Assembly: GCA_964615365.1 (NCBI GenBank)
Contig: CAZTOU010000024.1
Coordinates: 1-64,000, forward strand
Direction: 5' to 3'
Length of the DNA stretch: 64,000 bases
Origin: CAVXZE01 sp964615365
GTDB lineage: Bacteria; Myxococcota_A; UBA9160; UBA6930
How positions within the stretch are numbered: position 1 is the first letter of the stretch; each line of letters begins with the position of its first letter. The notes beneath the pieces were generated by a model. It saw only the letters and a list, made by a program, of their open reading frames with translations. It had not been told where the DNA came from and searched no databases. Shown here in pieces: positions 51,899 through 60,169 of the stretch. The position numbers were made by a program, and so were the translations under genes.

Positions 51899-52345
51899 AT
51901 GTCGGACCTCGAGCGAGCCATCGAGATCGCAGCCTCGGCGCACCGTGGCCACGTGGACAAGGCGGGGAAGCCGTACATCCTCCACCCACTGTCCCTCATG
52001 CTCCAGTTCCACGACCTCGATGCGATGATCGTGGCCGTCCTCCACGACACCGTGGAGGACTCCGCTCTGACCCTCGGCAACTTGAAGGAGGCGGGCTTCT
52101 CGGACGAAGTCGTGGCGGCCATCGACGCCCTGACAAGGCGCGAAGAGGAGTCTTACGAGGAATTCATCCAGCGCCTGAGCCCCAACCCACTCGCGCGGCG
52201 GGTAAAGCTCGCCGACCTCGAGCACAACATGGACGTGCGAAGAATCGGATCAGTCACTTCCGAGGACCTGGAACGCGTCGAGAAGTACCACCGGGCGTGG
52301 CTCGAGCTTCGCAAGGGAGGCGCTGCGTCTGCAAGCGAGGGGTAG
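51899..52345 (+). CDS. Stand-alone HD-domain hydrolase resembling RelA/SpoT hydrolase (small alarmone hydrolase-like)
   Basis: A 148-residue HD protein. AHRGHVDKAGKPYILHPL, VAVLHDTVEDSALT and RRVKLADLEHNMDVRR reproduce the hydrolase motifs of RelA/SpoT, including the catalytic HD..ED and the Asn/Asp helix. There is no synthetase, TGS or ACT domain. By analogy with MESH1-type enzymes it could remove the 3-prime pyrophosphate of ppGpp or dephosphorylate NADPH. ATG 51899 follows GGAG. Confidence 0.8.
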   Translation: MSDLERAIEIAASAHRGHVDKAGKPYILHPLSLMLQFHDLDAMIVAVLHDTVEDSALTLGNLKEAGFSDEVVAAIDALTRREEESYEEFIQRLSPNPLARRVKLADLEHNMDVRRIGSVTSEDLERVEKYHRAWLELRKGGAASASEG

Positions 52346-52355
52346 ATTCAAGCCC

Positions 52356-52667
52356 GTGAGCAAACTGCGAACGACTCCGGACGCGCCGCGTAAAGATCGG
52401 GCCAAAGCCGACGACCCTGCGCCCGTTGAGATCACCTTCTACCGGAGCGAGGATCTGCTCCTTGGCCTCTGTCGCCACTGGGGTATCGACGGGATCTACC
52501 ACACACCCCCGTACGGCCGCGGCGCGGATTTCTCGCAGGCGGGTGACGATTCCTGCGAGATCTCGCGGCTTCTCGCGTGTGGGTGGGACGGAGAGCGAGG
52601 GAACCGCGGACCCTGGATTGGGCTGCACCTGGTTCAGGGCGACCCGACCCGCGGCGGTCTTCGGTGA
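52356..52667 (+). CDS. Hypothetical protein, possibly degraded
   Basis: A 103-residue reading frame with coding-like G/C third positions (VEITFYRSEDLLLGLCRHWGID) but no family I know, a GTG start without a clear ribosome binding site, and a C-terminal part of weak coding appearance. It may be a remnant of a longer gene. It lies between the HD hydrolase and a phosphoesterase. Confidence 0.4.
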   Translation: MSKLRTTPDAPRKDRAKADDPAPVEITFYRSEDLLLGLCRHWGIDGIYHTPPYGRGADFSQAGDDSCEISRLLACGWDGERGNRGPWIGLHLVQGDPTRGGLR

Positions 52668-52730
52668 TAGGATACGAACGTGGGGCCACCACGAGGGGGC
52701 TGGCAGGAGGCAGCGGCAACGAGTAAGAGA

Positions 52731-53579
52731 ATGAGCCGACGCGTCTTCGCCATCTCGGACCTGCACCTCTCCCATGCTCGGCCCAAGCCCATGGAGGTTT
52801 TCGACGAGCACTGGAAGGACCACGCAGCGAGGATCGAGCGTGCATGGAAGGAGCAGGTATCCGCCCGGGACCTGGTGCTGGTCGGAGGAGACATCTCCTG
52901 GGCGATGAAGCTCCCGAATGCCCTGCCGGATCTCCAGTGGATCGGTGCCCTTCCTGGGGAGAAAGTCCTCGTCAAGGGTAACCACGACTACTGGTGGGAC
53001 CGTATCGGACAGGTGCGGAAGGCCGCCGGCGAAGGGATGCACTTCATCCAGAACGACGCGGTCGTCATCGACGGCATCGCGGTCGGCGGATCACGCCTCT
53101 GGAATTTCCCAGACGTCCTCGCGCCGGAAGCCGAATTCGGCGGCTTCGAGGCGCGCGTGGCCGGACCCGCCCGTGGAAACGAGAGTAATGGGCCGTTCGG
53201 GGGGGAGGAGAAGAGGACCTCGAATCACGAAGAGACGAAGAAGATCTGTGCACGAGAACTGGAGCGCCTGCGCACGAGCCTCTCGAAGCTGCCGGAAGAG
53301 GCTGCCCTGCGGATTGCCCTGGTGCACTTTCCCCCTCTGAGCCCGGACACCCAGTCCACGGAACTCACCCGGGTCATGGACGAGTTCCGCGTCGACATCT
53401 GCGTCTACGGACATCTCCATCCCTGGGCGCCCGGGCCGGTTCGCGGCGGAGACCGGGTGGTCGGCCGCACCCGTTACGTACTGACCTCCTGTGACACCCT
53501 GGGCTTCAAGCCCAAGTGCGTGTGGGAGCCCTGCTCGTCGACGGGGGATGCGAACGCCGACCCCTCCGCCGCCGCGTGA
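52731..53579 (+). CDS. Calcineurin-like metallophosphoesterase 1
   Basis: A 282-residue two-metal phosphoesterase. ISDLHLSH, LVGGDISWAMK, VKGNHDYWWDR, ALVHFPPLS and YGHLHPWA supply the full set of metal and catalytic residues. The YGHLHPWA form and IAVGGSRLWNF suggest a cytoplasmic nucleotide or protein phosphatase of unknown substrate. ATG 52731 is preferred over an upstream start. Its last 74 bases overlap the convergent toroid gene. Confidence 0.88.
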   Translation: MSRRVFAISDLHLSHARPKPMEVFDEHWKDHAARIERAWKEQVSARDLVLVGGDISWAMKLPNALPDLQWIGALPGEKVLVKGNHDYWWDRIGQVRKAAGEGMHFIQNDAVVIDGIAVGGSRLWNFPDVLAPEAEFGGFEARVAGPARGNESNGPFGGEEKRTSNHEETKKICARELERLRTSLSKLPEEAALRIALVHFPPLSPDTQSTELTRVMDEFRVDICVYGHLHPWAPGPVRGGDRVVGRTRYVLTSCDTLGFKPKCVWEPCSSTGDANADPSAAA

Positions 53580-55590
53580 GTCGCACCGCGAGCAGTCCAC
53601 CCAAGGCGGCAACGGCTGATCCGGAGGCACCGCGGCCGCAGCCCAAGCGGCTGACCCTCTCCAGCGCAAAGGGGTTGAAGCGCCGCTCGGCGAAGATGAG
53701 CCACGAGGTGGCGGCGACGGATCTCCACGCCCAATTCGTGGGCCACTCCTTCAGCAGAGGGATGGGATCACCACTCGGGCCGAACGAGAAATCCTCGACC
53801 CAGAGCGTCGCTTGATCGGCGTTCCCTTCATTGTTGCCGAATGAAATCCCTACGGACTCGGCCTCGGAGCGATCCGCGCCGAAGAGCGCATCCAGCGGCA
53901 CGTCGAAGCGCGCCCAGCCGTCACTCGGAACCGCCAGAGGAGAAACGCTTCGCGGCGGCCAGACGCGATCCTGGGAATCGCCCACCAGGTGGCCGATCAC
54001 TCGGATCCGCGCCCCCGGAAGGGCCGATTTCGCTCGAAACGACAGGATGGAATAGCTCGAGAGGTCTCTCGAGGACCGGTCGACCGGCGTCAGCCCGAGA
54101 ACGAAGCTCGCCCAGCAGTGGGGATTCCAGGCCGTGAAGCTGCCATTCCAGCCTCGTTCACCGGGATGCGAGGGGTAGCCACGGTCCGAGCGATCGGTGT
54201 CGTTGATGAGCGCGAACGACTGCGCGGGACTTCGGATGAACTCGGGATCGAAGCGATCTCCCAGCTCGGACTCGGAGTAGAACCAGCTCACCAGGTGGGT
54301 GGAGCGATTCGCCCAGTCGGGCTGAGCGTCGCCATAGACACCCGGCTCACCGCCGAAGAGATTGTGGAAGTTCGAGAATACCGCCAGCGGCGCTTCATCC
54401 TCTTCGAAGTAGTCGCCCAGGTCGATGGTGTCTCCCACCGTGTAGAGGACACCGCCGTCGGACTGCTGAAAGCAGCGGATGTCTTTCACGACCTTTCCCC
54501 GCGTCAGGCCAGCCGGCGACGGCGTGCCGGCCGCGAGCCGCGCGATGGCGTACCCGCCCATCCCCTCCGTCCAGTACGATCGGAGCGGTGAGTTCGGATC
54601 AGCGCGAGAAAAGGTTCGCTTGCCGAACCCTGGGCGGTTCTCGCCGCCGCACTCGACGGCGACCAGCCAGTTCTCGTCCAGCCAGTCCAGGCCAACCCGG
54701 TCAGCCCGCAGCGAATGGCCCGTTACCTCGCCCGAGGCCGTCAACGCGAGCGCCGTCCAGGTCTGGCTGTCGACGACCTCTTCGAAGGAGCTGACGACGG
54801 GAGGGTCGAGGGACTCGTAGCCGACCGCGAAATGGCCAGGCGCCCCGTCCACCCAGAGGCCACCTTCCGCGGTCGTTCTCAGCATCCACGATTCGAGCGA
54901 ATCGGCGCAACCGGCCCACCGGGCCCGGGAGCTCGGATCCGTGCTCGCCTCCTGGAGGCGCCTCAAGAAGCCGAGCATATCCGCGTTGTGCTCGGTGCTG
55001 ACCCACTGAAGGGGCTCGGTGCTGCCAGGCGAGATGCCGCCGAGGAACACACAGCTCTCCGAGCCGCTGGGATCGCCATCTGCCCGCAGCGTGTCCATCA
55101 GCCAGCTCGCCATGTCTTCGGCGCGAGAGAGATAGCTGGAATCTCCCAGGACGAGGTATCCGTACAGGAAGGCCAGCCCCATCCATGCGTTGGGTCCCGT
55201 GGCCCTCGTCTCTGCACCCTGGATCTCCGAAGCATCGGTCCAGTGGTAGCCGTCGGCGAAAGCCGTCATGCCCGTCCTGCTCTGGCCTTCGGACAGCGTG
55301 ACCAGCATGGCGTCGAGCAGCAATGCCGCTTCTTGGTGATGTCCGGCCTCCAGAAGCGCAATGACCGCCACCGCCTGATCGTAGGTCCACGCATTGAACT
55401 CGGCAGGGTTGTCGTAGCTCCGCAAGAGGTGCGTGTCGGGATGCATCTGGCCCACCAGCCAGGTCGCCCCCGCTCTTACCGTGGAATCCGAAACCGACGC
55501 CGCACCAGCCGCGGTTGCCACTGGCGCCAAGCCGATGCAGGACGCAAGCAGGGCCCCCCAGATCAGCCTCGCGGCCACTCTTCCTCTCAT
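53506..55590 (-). CDS. Secreted alpha/alpha-toroid protein with C-terminal sorting-like tail
   Basis: A 694-residue exported protein. The signal peptide (residues 8-30) precedes a helical-toroid domain (about 35-470; SYDNPAEFNAWTYDQAVAVIALLEAG, ATGPNAWMGLAFLYGYLV) of the kind found in glycosidases and lyases. A beta-sandwich region follows (RIRVIGHLVGD, DGWARFDVPLDALFG), possibly carbohydrate binding. The tail has GCGRGASGS, a hydrophobic stretch and RLTRRRRGRR, resembling C-terminal anchor signals, but about 15 more residues follow. ATG 55590 with GGAGGG upstream. The catalytic residues and substrate are unassigned. Confidence 0.65.
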   Translation of the reverse strand: MRGRVAARLIWGALLASCIGLAPVATAAGAASVSDSTVRAGATWLVGQMHPDTHLLRSYDNPAEFNAWTYDQAVAVIALLEAGHHQEAALLLDAMLVTLSEGQSRTGMTAFADGYHWTDASEIQGAETRATGPNAWMGLAFLYGYLVLGDSSYLSRAEDMASWLMDTLRADGDPSGSESCVFLGGISPGSTEPLQWVSTEHNADMLGFLRRLQEASTDPSSRARWAGCADSLESWMLRTTAEGGLWVDGAPGHFAVGYESLDPPVVSSFEEVVDSQTWTALALTASGEVTGHSLRADRVGLDWLDENWLVAVECGGENRPGFGKRTFSRADPNSPLRSYWTEGMGGYAIARLAAGTPSPAGLTRGKVVKDIRCFQQSDGGVLYTVGDTIDLGDYFEEDEAPLAVFSNFHNLFGGEPGVYGDAQPDWANRSTHLVSWFYSESELGDRFDPEFIRSPAQSFALINDTDRSDRGYPSHPGERGWNGSFTAWNPHCWASFVLGLTPVDRSSRDLSSYSILSFRAKSALPGARIRVIGHLVGDSQDRVWPPRSVSPLAVPSDGWARFDVPLDALFGADRSEAESVGISFGNNEGNADQATLWVEDFSFGPSGDPIPLLKEWPTNWAWRSVAATSWLIFAERRFNPFALERVSRLGCGRGASGSAVAALGGLLAVRLTRRRRGRRSHPPSTSRAPTRTWA

Positions 55591-56208
55591 TCCTGTACCC
55601 TCCGTCTCTCGACCGGCTCCTGAAAGCCGCGGGGCGAGGCCTTTCCGCGATGCGTCGTGATCTCGACTTGGCGTACGCCCTGCCGCGGTGAAGTGCTCGA
55701 CCAGCGGGCGGATCTTTTCCGAGACCGGCTGAAGGCGCTGGGAGAACGCGCAATGTCTCTCCCGTACTGCTGACCTCATACCCCAAATACGATGGAGAGA
55801 GCGGTTTTTCGCAGCCCCCGTGGAAGATTCGATCCCGAAGCAGACCAGCTACCTTACGAACTCGGCTCGACCTGGATGATGAGCCTGCGATCGAAATGCT
55901 GGTTCTCGCCCCAGCCACGCTACCCGACATCAAGACTCCGCAGCCGATGACGTCAGCGCTCCCGCACGCTGAGCAGCCTGCCCACGAACTCCCGTTGCGC
56001 GACCTGTAATCTCTCTCGCGCCTCATCTGGAGAGTCGTCTCCCGCAAGCCCCCTCGCGGACGGGTATGCTCTAGGCGTTAATCTGCGATATCCGTCCGAG
56101 CCATTGCCTCACGCGAGAATGCACCGGCTTGCGCGTATTTCGAATACAGGACCTCGAGGGGCAAGGGAGACCGCAAGAGCCGAGGCAAGAGAGCCAGAGA
56201 CCCGTCTG
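55591..56208. other. Divergent intergenic region
   Basis: About 618 bases between the toroid and phosphoesterase genes. Open frames here lack start signals or coding-like composition and read as extensions of those genes. I see no RNA gene and no strong promoter. Confidence 0.4.
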
Positions 56209-57147
56209 ATGAAGATCGCCTTCACGTCGGACATTCACTACGACATATCGCCACGGAATCGAGACTTCACGGCCCATTTGGCGGCTGCGTTGGAGCGGCT
56301 CCGCCCGGACGTCTTCGTGATTGCGGGGGATCTCTCACCCGAGCCGAAAGGCCTCGAAGACGCGCTCTCCCTGTTCGCGGAGCTTCCCTGCGAGAAAGTG
56401 ATGGTCGCAGGCAATCACGACCTCTGGGTATCCAGGAATGCCGCCCGGAAGGGGCGAGACAGCTGGCACAAGTACACCTCCCTCATCCCAGAGATCTGCC
56501 GAAGGCACGGGTTCCTCCATCTCGCAACCGATCCCGTCGTCATCGATGGCATCGGATTCGTTGGATCGGTCGGATGGTACGACTTCTCCTTACGTGACCC
56601 GGAGCTCGACACAGTCTACTCCAGAAGGGATTACGAACGCGGCGAGTTCTTCGACAGGCGGTTCCCGACCGGTATCTGGAGCGACATGCAGTACGCGCAC
56701 TGGCTGCGGAGCCCAGACGCCTCCGACTGGAGAGAGCGAAGTATCGAGCTCTCCACGCCGCAGGTCTTCGATCGCGTCTTCGAGCTCTTCCAGGAAAAGG
56801 TTGCCGAGGTTCTCGGTCGTACGCGGGAGCTTGTCGCGGTCGTCCACACCGCTCCATTCGACGCGTGCGTCTGGAAAGGCGAGACGCCGGATCCCTTCGA
56901 CGCCTACGGCGGAAGCGAGAGGCTGGGAGAGTTCCTGGTGGAACTCGTCCAGGAAAGGCCGGTCACCTGCCTGAGCGGTCACCAGCACACGCCTCTCGAC
57001 ACGACTGTGAACGGCGTCCGCGTGCTTCGGGCACCGGTCGGGTATCTGCGCGGCCCCTCACCCGACGACGCCCGGAAGGCAGACGCGACCCTTGGCGTTC
57101 TGATCCTCCAGCCTGAGGGCGGCTCGACGACCCGTCGCGGCAAGTGA
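56209..57147 (+). CDS. Calcineurin-like metallophosphoesterase 2
   Basis: A 312-residue two-metal phosphoesterase, distinct from the one at 52.7 kb. FTSDIHYDIS, VIAGDLSPEPKG, MVAGNHDLWVSR, AVVHTAPFDACVW and LSGHQHTPLD give the metal site. ATG 56209 starts directly at the first motif; an upstream in-frame start adds 35 residues of no recognisable type. The substrate is unknown. Confidence 0.85.
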   Translation: MKIAFTSDIHYDISPRNRDFTAHLAAALERLRPDVFVIAGDLSPEPKGLEDALSLFAELPCEKVMVAGNHDLWVSRNAARKGRDSWHKYTSLIPEICRRHGFLHLATDPVVIDGIGFVGSVGWYDFSLRDPELDTVYSRRDYERGEFFDRRFPTGIWSDMQYAHWLRSPDASDWRERSIELSTPQVFDRVFELFQEKVAEVLGRTRELVAVVHTAPFDACVWKGETPDPFDAYGGSERLGEFLVELVQERPVTCLSGHQHTPLDTTVNGVRVLRAPVGYLRGPSPDDARKADATLGVLILQPEGGSTTRRGK

Positions 57148-57173
57148 GAGGCAACGGTTGTCCATTGCTTGGA

Positions 57174-57962
57174 TCAGCTCGTTCCGTCCGGCTGGTAACC
57201 CCAGAGGTCCGGGCAATCCTTGAACTCATCGCTGGCGGGCAGCAAGCTCGGCGGCTCACCCTCGAGAACGTATTTCGACAGTGCTTCGATATCCTCCCTG
57301 ACTCGATAGTGATGCCGCGGCAGATACTCCAGAATCACGTTCCCGGACCACCTCCGTCTGAGGAGTTCATCGAGCACCAGGACACAGAAGTCATCCACTG
57401 GCAGATGGTGCTCCTCCGGTCCCACCGCCGAGAGATGAACGGTTCTGATGTTGCGATGATTCCTCTCGATGATGTCCAAGACCTGACTTCGGGAGCGAAA
57501 GTGGGCGATGTCGAGGGTCATCGGAAGGCTCTCCTCCACCAGGTTTTCCGGAGTGAATGCTCTCCTCTTCCCACCGAACGTCTCGATGGAAAAGACTTCG
57601 GATCCTCCCAGACCCTTCAGATTGCGTAGCGCACGTTCCTGGTTCTGGGCCCTCTGGCCGCGCACGAAATTGGGGTGGATGGTGATGTCATCGACGCCGA
57701 GCGCCCGCGCGATCCGTAGAGTCAGTGCACCCCATCGCAGGAATGAATCGTCCGTGATGGGTCCCTGGGTCGCGTGTATGGTCAGTATCTCGATGCCCCG
57801 CGCTCGAAAGAAATCGATGACCTGATCGATATTCTGCTCGATGGGAAGCCAAAGCTCCCGGTACTGCCATGGCAGGGCCAGCTCGATGGGAAAGTCGATA
57901 GACTGAAAGCGCTCTTCGAGCTGCTCCACCTTCGCGAATCCGACTCTCCCTCCAAGCTTCAT
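57174..57962 (-). CDS. Xylose-isomerase-like TIM-barrel protein (sugar phosphate isomerase/epimerase)
   Basis: A 262-residue TIM-barrel of the AP-endonuclease-2 superfamily. Likely metal ligands lie in FSIETFGG, LDIAHF, VHLSAVGPEEHHLPV and VILEYLPR. IEILTIHATQGPITDDSFLRWG is the barrel core. Members are sugar isomerases, epimerases or endonuclease IV; the lack of the endonuclease DNA-binding loops favours an isomerase. Convergent with phosphoesterase 2. Confidence 0.78.
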   Translation of the reverse strand: MKLGGRVGFAKVEQLEERFQSIDFPIELALPWQYRELWLPIEQNIDQVIDFFRARGIEILTIHATQGPITDDSFLRWGALTLRIARALGVDDITIHPNFVRGQRAQNQERALRNLKGLGGSEVFSIETFGGKRRAFTPENLVEESLPMTLDIAHFRSRSQVLDIIERNHRNIRTVHLSAVGPEEHHLPVDDFCVLVLDELLRRRWSGNVILEYLPRHHYRVREDIEALSKYVLEGEPPSLLPASDEFKDCPDLWGYQPDGTS

Positions 57963-58020
57963 CTAGGGGCAACCTCAGCGATCAGAGCTTCTCATCCGCT
58001 TCGGCTTTCTTGACCGTTCA

Positions 58021-58060
58021 GCTACCGGCCGCTTCCCGAACGAACACGGGCGGAGCCGAG
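58021..58060. repeat. Imperfect direct repeat copy 1
   Basis: Matches 58829-58868 at 36 of 40 bases. On the minus strand it would encode GSARVRSGSGR followed by a stop, mirroring the C terminus GSSRVRWGSGR of the repeat lipoprotein. It looks like a remnant duplication of that gene end. Confidence 0.55.
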
Positions 58061-58116
58061 CAGCCGACGTACAGCGTCAGCGCGAGCCACCACTTCCTGC
58101 TGCGCAGTCAAGCACC

Positions 58117-58824
58117 CTAACGTCGACCCTTCTCCATTCTGTAACCGGCCGCTTCGGCCTCCGCGACGCTCGTGAACAAGCGGACGTTCTCCGGCAACAT
58201 CTCTTCGACGTGGCGACAACCGGGCCAGTGGGCGACGCGGCTCCGCCGATTGCCGGCGACGATGTGGTTCTCGTACCGAAGCGGTCGGACCGGGGACTCG
58301 TCCCCGTTTCGGCGTCTCGCACGAAAAGAACGGGGCTCCTCGCGGAGCCCGTCCGGCCCCCAGATCCCCCGGCGTTGTTCGTGTGCAGAGGCCTGGGCCG
58401 CCAGCAGATCGTCCACCCGGAGCCGGTTGGGCGGAATGACCTCGACGACTGCAAGTCCCGCCTCGACGAGCGCTTCATTCAGGGTTTCGCCATCCGCCTC
58501 GACGAGCGCGAGGAGTCGCTTGTATCGATCGCGCTCCTCCTCACCGGTCACGAGGCGAACCAAACGCCCAGTGATCCAGTTCTGCGTGTATTCCGTTGCC
58601 TTTTCACTCAGCGACTGACCGTGCTCGGGGCAATCGATCGAGACGAGACGGACCTCCACCTCGAGATCACTCGGGAAGCGGACAACGATCGAATCGCCGT
58701 CGATGGCCTTGACCCCGACGACGTCGTAGGTGGCGGCAACGGGTTCGTCCACCGCGATCGCGCAATGGACGAGAAAGCATGCCAGTGCGACCCCGATGCC
58801 TTTCGATACTTGGCTGCCGACCAT
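58117..58824 (-). CDS. Thermonuclease (SNase-like) family protein with C-terminal His/Cys motif
   Basis: A 235-residue exported nuclease. A hydrophobic leader (GIGVALACFLVHC) may be a lipobox. The SNase fold follows: YDVVGVKAIDGDSIVV, catalytic Arg in RLVSIDCPEHG, and the second pair in EERDRYKRLLALV. After a linker, a C-terminal segment (GNRRSRVAHWPGCRHVEE, AAGYRMEKG) resembles small DNA-binding/metal motifs seen in DNA-entry nucleases. It starts five bases after the repeat lipoprotein stop, so the two are an operon. Confidence 0.82.
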   Translation of the reverse strand: MVGSQVSKGIGVALACFLVHCAIAVDEPVAATYDVVGVKAIDGDSIVVRFPSDLEVEVRLVSIDCPEHGQSLSEKATEYTQNWITGRLVRLVTGEEERDRYKRLLALVEADGETLNEALVEAGLAVVEVIPPNRLRVDDLLAAQASAHEQRRGIWGPDGLREEPRSFRARRRNGDESPVRPLRYENHIVAGNRRSRVAHWPGCRHVEEMLPENVRLFTSVAEAEAAGYRMEKGRR

Positions 58825-58828
58825 GCGG

Positions 58829-58868
58829 GCTACCGGCCGCTTCCCCAACGGACACGGGAGGAGCCGAA
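58829..58868. repeat. Imperfect direct repeat copy 2
   Basis: Covers the 3-prime end of the repeat lipoprotein gene and the gap to the nuclease gene; see copy 1 at 58021. Confidence 0.55.
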
Positions 58869-59717
58869 CCCAGTACCCACGTTGTACCCGTTGGCCCGGG
58901 CCCACTCCTTCCCCGCTTCCTCGAGCTCGTGTCGACCGCAGTTCAGGTAATCCTCGGCCAACGTCTTGTTCCCGTAACGCAGCAGCAGCTCGCGCAGCTC
59001 CGGGATGCGAGCTACATCGCCTCGGCGGATATAGTCGTGACAGGCCGCTACCACCGCGGCGGACGTGGGCCGTGGGCTTTCCACCAGTGCCGCAGCACCA
59101 AGAACATCGCCAAGCCCCCTTCTTCGCTTGTTGGCACTGGCAAAGGCCTGGTCCCAGTTCGCCTCACCACGACGGATCTTTGCAGCCAGTGAAAGTGCGG
59201 GATCTTCGGCGCGCCGCGCAAGAGCAGCCAAGGACTCCTGATCCAGCTTCCCAAAAGCGGCTTGCCGAACCTTCCACATCTCTCGGCTCCGATTCTCCCT
59301 CACGACTCTTGCCAGGACATTCTGGTCGGTCAGCCGCTTGGTGGCGGAGATGCGCAGAGAGGGATGCTGGCTCTCCGTGGCTATTTTGGCCAGCAAGCTC
59401 TGATCGACGAGCCTCTGGACGGCTGCATGCCGCACCGAACCGTCCGCGCTTTCCATGGCCACTCTTCCCAGTAGATTCTGATCGTTCAGCTTCTCGACGG
59501 CCGCAAGGCGCACCCGCGCGTTCTCGTCCTCCAGCGCGACCGTAGCCAGCACGTTCTGGTCCATGATGTCCCTGAGAGCCTTGATTCTCACATCTGGGTT
59601 CGTGCTGGTGAGGCTGGCAGCGCAGCCGAGAAGGACTCCCACGGCGAGCAGCAGGATGGCAGCGAGCCTTACGCTCGAGCTGCTCTCGAATCGGGGCCAC
59701 TGTGTAATCAGAGACAT
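58830..59717 (-). CDS. Lipoprotein with about five 24-residue HEAT-like repeats
   Basis: A 295-residue lipoprotein. The lipobox VGVLLGCAAS follows a hydrophobic leader. Tandem units of about 24 residues carry the pattern VRLAAVEKLNDQNLLGRVA, with variants MDQNVLATVALE, VDQSLLAKIATE and TDQNVLARVVRE. These are HEAT-like solenoid repeats, a protein-binding scaffold. The C-terminal 100 residues are unrelated (RIPELRELLLRYGNKTLAEDYLNCGRHELEE). ATG 59717. It is followed by the nuclease. Confidence 0.75.
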   Translation of the reverse strand: MSLITQWPRFESSSSVRLAAILLLAVGVLLGCAASLTSTNPDVRIKALRDIMDQNVLATVALEDENARVRLAAVEKLNDQNLLGRVAMESADGSVRHAAVQRLVDQSLLAKIATESQHPSLRISATKRLTDQNVLARVVRENRSREMWKVRQAAFGKLDQESLAALARRAEDPALSLAAKIRRGEANWDQAFASANKRRRGLGDVLGAAALVESPRPTSAAVVAACHDYIRRGDVARIPELRELLLRYGNKTLAEDYLNCGRHELEEAGKEWARANGYNVGTGFGSSRVRWGSGR

Positions 59718-60169
59718 GCTACGGACCCTCCCGTATGGAATCGGTATCGAGTAAGGCGCTGGAACTGGACGAAGTCTCACCGCTCGTTCCATGCAAGCAG
59801 CCGGACGGACTCCGACAGGCTCTTGCCCCCAAAGACTTCCTTCTCTTGACTCTGATCTGGATACGATCCAACACCGCGAATCTCGCAACTCGCCCGACCA
59901 GAAGGCCGATTATACGCCTGTCTGCAGCGGATCTGGTACCGGGGTTCCGGCCTCTGCTGCCGCATCGGACCTCTCCGATCGGCTCGATTCTAGCCCCCGG
60001 ATACCGGGTCAATTCCAACCCAAACGCGTCACTGTCCATGGAAGCGGGTGAACTTCGAGATTATGTAGCCGGGCTCGCCGTCCGTCGTGGGCAGCATCCG
60101 AAGGGCAAACGGCTTGATCGCGTATGGCCCCCTCGAGTAGGATGACCTCTACGCGAAGGAAAAGCGCCA
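59718..60169. other. Divergent intergenic region
   Basis: About 452 bases, less GC-rich than its surroundings. A TTGACT at about 59848 lacks a good -10 partner. Short frames here show no family or start signal. AAGGA lies upstream of the TTG at 60170. Confidence 0.35.

Noticed and set aside
54701..56047. Minus-strand frame extending past the toroid gene start
   Set aside because: Different frame from the toroid gene, no signal peptide or domain, no start signal.
58292..58305. GGGGACTCGTCCCC inverted repeat as a terminator
   Set aside because: It lies inside the thermonuclease gene with no T-run; only noted as a possible relative of the 20424 palindrome.
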